Positions 25,899-34,500 of a stretch of 43,751 nucleotides of DNA are shown piece by piece. Both the position numbers and the translations under genes were made by a program. A model generated the notes under the pieces. The model made no database searches. It saw nothing but the letters and a program-made list of their open reading frames with translations, and had not been told where the DNA came from. The stretch spans positions 268,449 through 312,199 of the forward strand of contig PACT01000022.1 in NCBI GenBank assembly GCA_002700285.1. The letters are read 5' to 3'. How positions within the stretch are numbered: the stretch's first letter is position 1; each line of letters begins with the position of its first letter. Source of the DNA: Crocinitomicaceae bacterium (GTDB taxonomy: Bacteria > Bacteroidota > Bacteroidia > Flavobacteriales_D > Sanyastnellaceae).

Positions 25899-28679
25899 CT
25901 AATACGAAATTACGGGAGGATCAAGTACAACACAATATTCACAGTAATGCGAATCTTCATTGTGAGCGATTTTCTTTCCTTCTTCACGAAACGCTGCGAG
26001 CCTCATTCCTATCCAATCTAAGAAGCGGTCAACATTATCTTTTGTAATGTCTTTGCTTTCATTGATCGAAAGCGTAAGCAATCCTGAGTGAACATTTCTT
26101 CCCGAGCGAATTGCAGCATTTACCACATCCACATGTTCATCTCTCTTTAAGAGCATCGCACAATAGACCATAAGCTGAAGTGCTTTGCCTGCTTTGCCTC
26201 TACTTAATTTCCCGTCGTCATCATCCCAATCCCCTGATTTTGAATCTTTCAAATTAAGTTCTGATTGCGTCGTTTGTCCTGTTTTATAATCCACTACGCG
26301 CGTGATACCATCAATTTTTTCAACCCGATCCGCCATGCCGAAAAATTTTATTTCTCTCCCATCCTTTAAGGTGTAGGTTGCCTCAATTTCCTCTTCTAAC
26401 CCGGTAATGGTAATGTGGCTCCCGTCATTATTTAGCTCTGAAATTTCACGTGTAAGTATTTTTTTAATTGTAGATCTCGCAGAGCGTATAAGCAGAAAAT
26501 TCTCACCTCTGTCCGATGGCCCATATTTATACTCTTCGGCAATTGCATCAGCCAACAGTTCGTCTACTTGAGAGAGTATTTCATTAAGATGTGACGCTTT
26601 CAGCGTCATATTCAGGGCGGTTTTTTTAAGACCCTCTTCAAATACTTTATGTACAATGGACCCCAGTGTATTGCTTTGGATACTCTCTTCTAAATCTTTG
26701 GGTTCAGACAATTTCAATAAATATCGATATGTGAAATTACGTTCACATGTGAGCATCTTATTTATAGCAGAAGGCGACATTCCATCTCCCATCCACTTGT
26801 TAAACCTCTCCTTCATAAGGTCAGTTAATTCCAGTTCAGGAATTTCTGGTCTCTCATCAGGGAGTGGCATATTGAACGTCAAGAGCTCAGTCTCGAAATG
26901 TTTTTTTAACTGTAGGATATAACGGCTTGATTCTACCCCGTCCTTGCCTCCGGTTCTATGAAGTAGATGCATCTCTGTCGATCTATTTAACAGTCGATAT
27001 AAGCTGTATGCATATGCGGCCTCTCGTTCATGTTTTCCTGGAAAACCCAAATAGTTTTGAAGATCGACCGGAATGTAACTGTCCATAATCTCTTGTTTAG
27101 GCATCGCACCCTCATTGCAATCAAGAACGATTACCCTGTCGTAATCTAGTGCACGTGTTTCGGTAAGTCCCATGATCTGTAGACCTTTTGCAGGCTCTCC
27201 AAGTAAATTGACTTTCTCTACACTCAGTAATTTCTGCATTAGCATTCTCACATCCTCAGAAGTTTTGCAAGGATTATGCTTGGATTGCAACCGCCCCATG
27301 ACACTTACCACACGTCGGACACAATTCCACCCCGCCGTTACCCACGGATTTTCTTCATGCTCTAATTGTCCACCAAGTTTTTCAGTCCAAACACCAAGTT
27401 TTTCTAGGTATTTATCCGCCTGATTCGTTTTTAATGACGTGAGGTCTGAGACGAAGGCATAAAAGGGCCCTTTTGACACTTCCTTCAGGAGCTCGTCACT
27501 GACCCAAACAGCGTGTTTTTCAGCGAGTATATGAAGCGTATGTGCAGCATCTTTTCGGTAATCGTTTGCAATTTGTTGACTTGAAAGAGCCATTAAATCT
27601 TCATATCTCCACGCTTGACCTTGTCTTGTTGTCATGCGATTTACAAGGTTGATGAATGGGTGTATCGGCGTCTCTCGAATGCTTAAACCCATGGTAACAT
27701 TGTAACCATCTTTACAGTACGGCAATGCTTGTAAAAGCATAGGTAGGGTGGATGCTTCGGGCACGACAATAACTGTTTTCCCCTTTTCATCATCTGAAAG
27801 GTCAGATACGATTTGCCTCACGTACTGACATGAACTCATGACACTGCTACATTCGACAATCTTTATTTTAGGTGTCTTGGATTGAATTCTTGACTTTATA
27901 AAGTTCGCGGAACTTTGAATGTCACGGTGAATGTCACGGATGAAATACCCCGCCTCCATTTGTCCATCTTCCACATAAAAATTATCAGCGTCAGGCAAGT
28001 AGCTTAGTTTTCCCGCTGCGTGCCATTTTTTCATATACAAGAGCTCACTTCCAGTCAGTGCTGCCAAACCAGCAGCGTAGACCATGTCGTACCCGCCTGT
28101 CTTTCCCGCCTCTGCAACTTTTCGACTCAGTTTTGCTTTGGTGACAAGGCCATCTTCTCTGAGAACCTCATGCAATTTCGTGTATAAGTTTGGGAGTCGA
28201 TCCCACTGCTTCATAAAAATGATTTGGTCGTCAGTCAGTTCTTTTTCTGGCGCAAAACTCCATTCTTCGATTTCTTTTATGTCTCGGAGGTTTTTAAATA
28301 CAGCCAATGCATCTTTCAAATGATGGTCAATGGCGTGAAAATCAGACAAGGCTATGGGCCCCCAGTTTAAAAACGATGTAAATCCATCTCTTCCTTCTGG
28401 TAAATTAACTTGGACGGCATAAAGTCTGGCCAACACTTCTAAGTTTTCAGCCATAGAAAATGCTTCGTCCCCCTCCATAAATGCTCCCAGGGTCATCACC
28501 TTAGGCATGCGGCATGGTTTTCCGACCACTTTGGCGAATGCTCTTTTAAATGCGTTAACTGCTCTAAAACTAGGCAGAACGACGGCACACTTTTCAGGAG
28601 ATTCATGCTGGCAAAGGATGAGCGCAACGTCTTCTAGGAACGTTTGGGAGCCAAGTGTGATAGAATGGATTGTGTTCAA
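25899..28679 (-). CDS. AddB-like PD-(D/E)XK nuclease subunit
   Basis: This 926-residue protein has UvrD-like helicase remnants but no visible Walker A motif at its N-terminus. The C-terminal RecB-family nuclease domain (about 640-926) has FGMADRVEKI, VVDYKTGQT (Asp797, Lys799) and a following QLMVY. A Cys near 648 (CERNFTYRYL) and the C-terminal CEYC pair (Cys913, Cys916) match three of the four Cys of the AddB iron-sulfur staple. The protein ends 10 residues later without the fourth. With the AddA-like protein at 38198-41401 it should process double-strand DNA ends for recombination. The start appears to be TTG at 28679, 16 bases after the TPR gene. Confidence 0.85.
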   Translation of the reverse strand: MNTIHSITLGSQTFLEDVALILCQHESPEKCAVVLPSFRAVNAFKRAFAKVVGKPCRMPKVMTLGAFMEGDEAFSMAENLEVLARLYAVQVNLPEGRDGFTSFLNWGPIALSDFHAIDHHLKDALAVFKNLRDIKEIEEWSFAPEKELTDDQIIFMKQWDRLPNLYTKLHEVLREDGLVTKAKLSRKVAEAGKTGGYDMVYAAGLAALTGSELLYMKKWHAAGKLSYLPDADNFYVEDGQMEAGYFIRDIHRDIQSSANFIKSRIQSKTPKIKIVECSSVMSSCQYVRQIVSDLSDDEKGKTVIVVPEASTLPMLLQALPYCKDGYNVTMGLSIRETPIHPFINLVNRMTTRQGQAWRYEDLMALSSQQIANDYRKDAAHTLHILAEKHAVWVSDELLKEVSKGPFYAFVSDLTSLKTNQADKYLEKLGVWTEKLGGQLEHEENPWVTAGWNCVRRVVSVMGRLQSKHNPCKTSEDVRMLMQKLLSVEKVNLLGEPAKGLQIMGLTETRALDYDRVIVLDCNEGAMPKQEIMDSYIPVDLQNYLGFPGKHEREAAYAYSLYRLLNRSTEMHLLHRTGGKDGVESSRYILQLKKHFETELLTFNMPLPDERPEIPELELTDLMKERFNKWMGDGMSPSAINKMLTCERNFTYRYLLKLSEPKDLEESIQSNTLGSIVHKVFEEGLKKTALNMTLKASHLNEILSQVDELLADAIAEEYKYGPSDRGENFLLIRSARSTIKKILTREISELNNDGSHITITGLEEEIEATYTLKDGREIKFFGMADRVEKIDGITRVVDYKTGQTTQSELNLKDSKSGDWDDDDGKLSRGKAGKALQLMVYCAMLLKRDEHVDVVNAAIRSGRNVHSGLLTLSINESKDITKDNVDRFLDWIGMRLAAFREEGKKIAHNEDSHYCEYCVVLDPPVISY

Positions 28680-28695
28680 GATCAGGCGACTATAT

Positions 28696-29382
28696 TCAAT
28701 CCTTCAAGGTAAAGCCATTGCGGATAAATTTCCACCAAAGTTTCCGAGATTCACGATCTGTAAACACCGATGTCATTTCTCCCCACAATGAATTTTTCGG
28801 TGTTGAGACTGTAACCTTCTTTTGAGTTTGAGCACCAGCTTCTCCGTCAATGACTTCTTGCTCATGAACCGCCATTGGAGCTTCAGCTTCAACCTCATCT
28901 TTAATTTCATCTTGAGCGTCAATCTCAGTTGATCTATCAGTTTGGTTCAATATTTCCTGTAACTCGTCAGCCACTTTAAACCTCTCTTGTGCTTGCGCTT
29001 TATACCCCTTTGCCTCCTCTAGAAGCCCCAGATTGTTGTGTGCGATTGTATCCTCAGGATCGAGTTCAATGGCAAGTTTGTAGTCCTCTATGGCAGCGTC
29101 TGTATCACCTGCAGCTTGTTTCATCCACCCTCTAGAAGCAAATCTGTAGCTGTAATCAGGTTGTAAAATTGCCGCTCTATTGAGGTCTTCAATGGCCTCC
29201 GCTGTAGCGCCTGTATGAAATTTACAGATGGCTCTGTCATGGAAGGCATTGGGGTCTAATTGGTCTTTGTCAGTCGATGAAAACCAAATATTCCAATCGA
29301 TTAATGCTGCGTTCCATTCGCGTTGCTCCATAAAGCTTAAGGCACGTTTGCGAATTGCATTATTTGCTGTTTCTAAAGTCAC
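28696..29382 (-). CDS. TPR-repeat cytoplasmic protein
   Basis: This 228-residue protein has about three tetratricopeptide repeats (near 42-75, 76-110 and 111-145; ..AFHDRAICKFHTGATAEAIE.., ..ASRGWMKQAAGDTDAAIE.., ..AHNNLGLLEEAKGYKAQAQE..). An acidic Glu/Asp-rich linker follows (about 150-185), and the C-terminus is aromatic and basic (SRKLWWKFIRNGFTLKD). No signal peptide is present. TPRs mediate protein binding; the partner is unknown. The start is GTG at 29382. It heads the minus-strand run TPR-addB-glycosyltransferase and is divergent from murB. Confidence 0.85.
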   Translation of the reverse strand: MTLETANNAIRKRALSFMEQREWNAALIDWNIWFSSTDKDQLDPNAFHDRAICKFHTGATAEAIEDLNRAAILQPDYSYRFASRGWMKQAAGDTDAAIEDYKLAIELDPEDTIAHNNLGLLEEAKGYKAQAQERFKVADELQEILNQTDRSTEIDAQDEIKDEVEAEAPMAVHEQEVIDGEAGAQTQKKVTVSTPKNSLWGEMTSVFTDRESRKLWWKFIRNGFTLKD

Positions 29383-29402
29383 TTTGCTAATGTAAAGATT
29401 TT

Positions 29403-29410
29403 ACCATTTG
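29403..29410 (+). promoter_or_regulatory. Putative murB promoter
   Basis: ACCATTTG, preceded by T (TACCATTTG at 29402-29410), resembles TAnnTTTG with one extra spacer base. It lies 33 bases before the ATG at 29444 in the murB leader. Confidence 0.3.
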
Positions 29411-29491
29411 TATTGTAGTTTTAACAAACGATATTACTACAAAAATGAACACATTGTCAGATTCATCACGGCTCAACCAAACCATACCTTT

Positions 29492-30517
29492 TTGAAAGTT
29501 ATCACGGATGTTGATATAACCCATGAACTCACATTTCATGTCCCGGCTATGGCAAGTCGCTATATCGAAGTGAAGGATGATGATCAGGTTCGTGATGCGC
29601 TCGCTTTTGGAAGAGAAGAAGGTCTGAATATCTTGATTTTAGGTGGCGGAAGCAATATGCTATTCCATTCTAATTTCGAGGGTCTTGTTGTTAAAATTGC
29701 GAGTCGGGGAATCCAAGTTCTGAATGACGATGGCCGGGTATTAGAGGTGGTCGCTGAGGCAGGTGAGATGTGGCATCATTTCGTCATGCATACACTTGAG
29801 AGCGGTTGGGGAGGTCTAGAAAACCTTGCGCTTATTCCAGGATGTGTTGGCGCAAGTCCCATGCAGAACATTGGCGCTTATGGCGTTGAGATTAAAGATG
29901 TTTTTTCATGGCTTGAAGCCATAAATATTGAAAGTGGCGAATGCGTTAAATTTCATTTAGAGGATTGCAAATTTGGCTATAGGGAATCGATATTTAAGTT
30001 AGAGGAAAAAGACAAATGGGTGATCGTTAGGGTGGCCTTTAGACTCGATCGGAAATCTGAACTGAAAACGGGATATGGTGCCTTAGAATCAGAACTTTCG
30101 AAAATATCGAAGACACAAATCACCCACAGTGACGTGGCAAATGCCGTGGTGAAAATCAGAAATTCTAAACTTCCCAATCCGGCCATACTTGGGAATGCAG
30201 GCTCGTTTTTTAAAAACCCTGTGATCGATCACAACGTGTTTTTGGACCTAAAACTGATCTACCCCGAGATTCCCAATTATCCTCAAACAGACGGAACCGT
30301 CAAATTGGCTGCGGGGTGGCTGATCGACCAAGCGGGTTGGAAAGGTCATAGCAGGGGGACGCATGGCGTACATGACAAACAAGCATTGGTGCTTGTAAAT
30401 AGGGGGGGGGCTAGCGGTCAAGACATATGGCAACTCGCCACAGATATTATGACCAGTGTGGAACATAAATTTGGCATTATGCTTGAGCCTGAAGTCAATC
30501 AGATCGGGATGATTTAG
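29492..30517 (+). CDS. murB: UDP-N-acetylenolpyruvoylglucosamine reductase MurB (5' end anomalous)
   Basis: This FAD enzyme reduces the enolpyruvyl group to make UDP-N-acetylmuramate for peptidoglycan. Seen are the FAD-binding NILILGGGSNMLF, GLENLALIPGCVGASPMQNIGAYG, the Tyr-containing FGYRESIFK of type I MurB, the catalytic GNAGSFFKNP and the C-terminal FGIMLEPEVNQIG. Family homology begins at about the TTG at 29492. No in-frame ATG or GTG lies upstream of it (a further TTG is at 29408). An ATG at 29444 opens 16 codons in another frame and stops at TGA 29493-29495, overlapping the TTG. One extra T in the T-run 29489-29493 would join the two into one ATG-started protein. A nine-G run lies at 30402-30410. 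Confidence 0.92.
   Translation: MKVITDVDITHELTFHVPAMASRYIEVKDDDQVRDALAFGREEGLNILILGGGSNMLFHSNFEGLVVKIASRGIQVLNDDGRVLEVVAEAGEMWHHFVMHTLESGWGGLENLALIPGCVGASPMQNIGAYGVEIKDVFSWLEAINIESGECVKFHLEDCKFGYRESIFKLEEKDKWVIVRVAFRLDRKSELKTGYGALESELSKISKTQITHSDVANAVVKIRNSKLPNPAILGNAGSFFKNPVIDHNVFLDLKLIYPEIPNYPQTDGTVKLAAGWLIDQAGWKGHSRGTHGVHDKQALVLVNRGGASGQDIWQLATDIMTSVEHKFGIMLEPEVNQIGMI
30402..30410 (+). repeat. Nine-G homopolymer inside murB
   Basis: Nine consecutive G follow A30401 and encode Arg-Gly-Gly plus the first base of Ala in the C-terminal domain of MurB. The reading frame is intact as given. A one-base change would destroy the last 35 residues. Confidence 0.9.
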
Positions 30518-30519
30518 CC

Positions 30520-31551
30520 TTAGTAATCGACGCAAGGATGGTAGGCTGGAGGACCATCTTTTTTACTCACATCCCAAAGGTATTTTAATGAAATCTCATG
30601 TGAACCTCCAGATGTAGCAATGCCAAGTTTACTTAAAGTAAGATCATAACTGTATCCCATTCTCCACATTTTATTTCCGAATCCGAATACAAAACTCACG
30701 GCGTCGATGTCTATGGAGCCATCTGCAGCATGTTGTATCACAGGAATCCCTCTATACCAAACCCCAACGGTCATGATATTCAAGTCGTAGTATGCCCCCA
30801 AATCGAGTTGATCGAATAACCCTTGATTTGTGTAATTGAAGGCGACTACGATATCCTTGCTATGCTTGGCCTTTGGGCCACGTTTCAGAGACATTCGACC
30901 TCCTCCATGCGCGGACAATCTCATTTCTAGTTTCTCTGCATACTCATGACTGATACTGTGATTGGGCGTATTCAGATGGTCGGCAGATAGTCCAAACCAA
31001 GACTTTCGACTCACAATCAGAAATCCAGATCCCATATCGATATACTGTTTACCAGTTCCTAACCCTTGCTCAAGTGTCGTTGACGCATCATTGCGAAGAA
31101 GCTGATCCATAAACGTAAGTGCATTTAGATTCACGGATCGACTTACGAGCCCAATTTGTAGCGCTGGACGAATAAATGTGCGTGGTCCAAGCTGGAATTC
31201 ATATGCATATTGAAAGGCTGCTCGAGAAGCACGTAAAGCGCCAGCTCCCGCCTCCTCGTGGCTGATTAGAAAGCCCATTCCACCATTGTGATCAAAGGTG
31301 GGTCTATCGTAAGCAATTTGAAATCCTGTGTATGCTTGCGGCAAGCTTGCCCATTGAGCTCTGTATAGCGTCACGGCTCTTGCCTGACCTGTCGCTCCTA
31401 CATATCCTGGATTTATCGAAGTCGGAGCTGCATTGTACTGTGTGAAATGCATGTCTTGAGCCTCCACAGAAGATGTACACCAAGCAAATGCAATCACAGT
31501 CATTGCAGCACTAATTATGCGTTTGGGATCTAAGTGAAGGAAGCATATCAT
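30520..31551 (-). CDS. PorP/SprF family T9SS outer-membrane protein
   Basis: This 343-residue protein has the family's N-terminal block after the signal peptide (EAQDMHFTQYNAAPTSINPGYVG, cleavage near residue 32), beta-barrel strands and a C-terminal region ending HEISLKYLWDV. Met17 is an alternative start that would give a cleaner signal peptide. PorP/SprF proteins sit in the outer membrane and anchor or help export large T9SS cargo with type B sorting domains. The gene lies directly downstream of such a cargo (PKD protein, 48-base gap), the standard pairing. A promoter-like element in that gap allows independent expression. It is convergent with murB, 2 bases between stops. Confidence 0.93.
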   Translation of the reverse strand: MICFLHLDPKRIISAAMTVIAFAWCTSSVEAQDMHFTQYNAAPTSINPGYVGATGQARAVTLYRAQWASLPQAYTGFQIAYDRPTFDHNGGMGFLISHEEAGAGALRASRAAFQYAYEFQLGPRTFIRPALQIGLVSRSVNLNALTFMDQLLRNDASTTLEQGLGTGKQYIDMGSGFLIVSRKSWFGLSADHLNTPNHSISHEYAEKLEMRLSAHGGGRMSLKRGPKAKHSKDIVVAFNYTNQGLFDQLDLGAYYDLNIMTVGVWYRGIPVIQHAADGSIDIDAVSFVFGFGNKMWRMGYSYDLTLSKLGIATSGGSHEISLKYLWDVSKKDGPPAYHPCVDY

Positions 31552-31576
31552 ATCCTTTCATACGTCTCTAAACGAC

Positions 31577-31585
31577 CAAAGGTTA
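31577..31585 (-). promoter_or_regulatory. Putative promoter for the porP/sprF-like gene
   Basis: TAACCTTTG on the minus strand resembles TAnnTTTG with one extra spacer base. It ends 25 bases before the ATG at 31551, inside the gap after the PKD gene. Confidence 0.4.
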
Positions 31586-31599
31586 CAATTTTTAGGGGA

Positions 31600-34500
31600 T
31601 TATTTTGTCATTAAAGTCACCGTTCCAGCCCGCTGTAATTTCCTGCCATCACTTAGGTATGCAACTGCCTTAAACGCATATACATCCTGAGGTGAAAGTT
31701 CACCATTTACATATCCATCCCATCCAATATTGACATCAGACGAATAGAAAATCTGTTCACCAAGTTTATTGAACACGAACAATTCGTACTCCATGATTCC
31801 TGCATGTCGTGGGCGGAACACATTGTTGTCATAAGCCTGTGGATCATACATTCCTCCATTTCCACCACCAGTAAGTGGGGTGAAGGCAGTTGGGAAGGTC
31901 ATTTCCCCGCCTGGTTTGGCGAGTATTGCATCAACCAACGTAAATGTGGTTGAACAGCCCCATTCGTTATCTGCTGTTAATGACACAGTATACATGCCCG
32001 CTCCGGTGTACTCATGTATGGGGTGTTCACTAGTTGATGTCGTTCCGTCACCGAAATACCAAACAAATTCGGATGCATCTGCCGATAAATTCATGTGATA
32101 AACCGGCTCTCCTGGCGCAAAAACCTCAGTCGGAGAAAGCGTAAATGCGGCTTGTGCTTTTGGATAAACGACGACTGTTGCGTAGTGAGTGTCTTCCAGA
32201 ACAGTGCCTTCATACCCATAAACTTCAAGCTTAATATCGTACGTGCCAGGTTGCTCATACGTATGCGAAGGATGTTCCGCAGCATGTGTCGTTCCGTCAC
32301 CGAAATCCCACCGATATTCCTCTGCATATTGTGAGAAATTTGTAAAATCTATTTTCAAGGGTGCGCACCCTTCACCACCTCCTAAAAAGCTTATTTCAGG
32401 AGTAGGTGCTAAAATCTTGACGTTTTGGGATGCATTGTCACCACAATATCCATTGTTGACGTCTAGTGCGATGTTGTAACTTCCCCAGGTCTCAAAAGTG
32501 TGACTTCCTGGTTCGGAAGCTGTACTGACATTGCCATCCCCGAAATTCCACATATTCGAACTTGCCCCACCTGCCAGCGTTGTGTTTTCAATCTCTACAG
32601 TCGTATTTGGGAATGTTTGAATGATCGGGGTCACCGTGAACCCTGCATGCGGCGCAGCATAAACTTCAATATTTGTACGTACGGTATCGGTACATCCAAA
32701 TGTTGATGTTACAGTGAGAGAAATGGTAAACGTGGTGTCCTGGTCTGCAAAAGGGGTCGTGAATGTATGAGAGGGTTCGAATACATTGCTTTCTAAACCA
32801 TCCCCGAAATCCCAATTGTATATAGCGGCTCCAGAGGTGGAATTTAGGAACGACACGTCGAAAGGAGAACACCCTTGTTGCGGGACATCGAACGCTGCTT
32901 CTATTTCAGGAAGGACCTCTACCTGCACTTGGTCTTGGGCCGAACATCCACTGTTTGTGGTTGCAGTAAGTATCGCAGTGTAGGTGACGGGTTCATTTGA
33001 AGGGTTAAAGTAATTAAAAACGTGTTCTGTAGCGCTCTCATTCGATATTTCACCTGTGCCGTAATACCACTCGATATTGTCAGCTCCTTGTGATGCATTT
33101 TTAAACGTGACCTCCAAAGGGTAGCATCCGGTCATGTTTGTAATTTCTAAATCTGCCACTGGTGTTGCCAGAACTTCTAATTCCACAGACTTGCTCCCTG
33201 TGCAACCATATACGCTCTCGCCATTTAATGTGACAGTGAATGTTGTATCTGAGTATCCGGGTGTTACAAATAAGTGTGTCGGCTGATCGGCAGGAGATTC
33301 AGGAGATCCGTCTCCGAAATTCCAAGTAAAACCTGCATTTGAATTTAAACTTTGATTAACAAATAGGACATTTAAGGGAGAACAAGATGAAGGCGGAACT
33401 AAAAAATCGGCCACGACTTCTGGGTACAGTTCGACAGCCACGACTTCAGTGTCGATACATCCACCCACACCTTCAACCATGAGGGTTACTTCCCGAATTG
33501 CGGTACTCATGCCCTGATGATTGAAAGTATATGCATGTGAAGTCCCTCCAAAGCCATTTTCCTCACCACCATCTCCGTAGATCCATGTGTGATTGATGGC
33601 TCTTTCACTGTTGTCTGAAAAATTTACCAAAAGGGGTGCACATCCCACTTGAATGTCTGCTGAAAATTGTGCGATTGGTTGTGGGTTTACAATCACTTCT
33701 GTGCTGTATTCACCGACACATCCGAAATTTGACTGACCCTCAACATGTAAAAGAAACGTTTCTACAAACGCCGTCTCGTTGGTGTAAAGGTGAGTATTCA
33801 TGGGGATGTTAGAGTCAGGTGAGCCATCACCAAAACTCCAAATAATATCTTGTGCTCCACCTAGAGATGGCATTTGGATTGCAAAAGGAGAGCAACCTTC
33901 ATCCTCTGGTAAAATGAAATCGAACAAGGCCTCTGGGTAAACGGATACACCGACAACCGTAGTGTCATTGCACCCGTTTTCTGCGATAGCAATAAGCCTT
34001 ACAGGAAAGGTCTCAAGAAAACCAGTTGTATTTTCAAACGTATGTAACGGTGCATCCTCTAAACTCGTGCCACCGTCAGTGAAGTCCCACGCATATGAAA
34101 TTGAATTTGATGAGTTGTTTGTAAATGTAGCCTCCATAGGTGCACATGAAGGTGCAGAAGCCGAGAAGGAGGCTTGTGCACCAGGCAGTGTCGCGACTTG
34201 TATCGTGTCGCGTGCAACACATCCGAATGGACTGGTTGCATGTGCGACGGCAATAAATGTTGTCCCCAACATATCTTGACTCAAGTATGTGTGAGAAATG
34301 AGAGGTTCATCTGATCCCAATCCGTCACCAAATGTCCAAACCACATCTGCATCTACAGTCCCCGTTGCCTCAAAGTTGACGAGCAATGGTGTGCAGCCTT
34401 CTGTCACATCAGAGGAGGCTGTAATAGCGGGTGCAGCTTCGACTTCAATGGTTGCACTTAAGACATTGTTGCAATGTTCGGTCAATATTTCTAGACTCAC

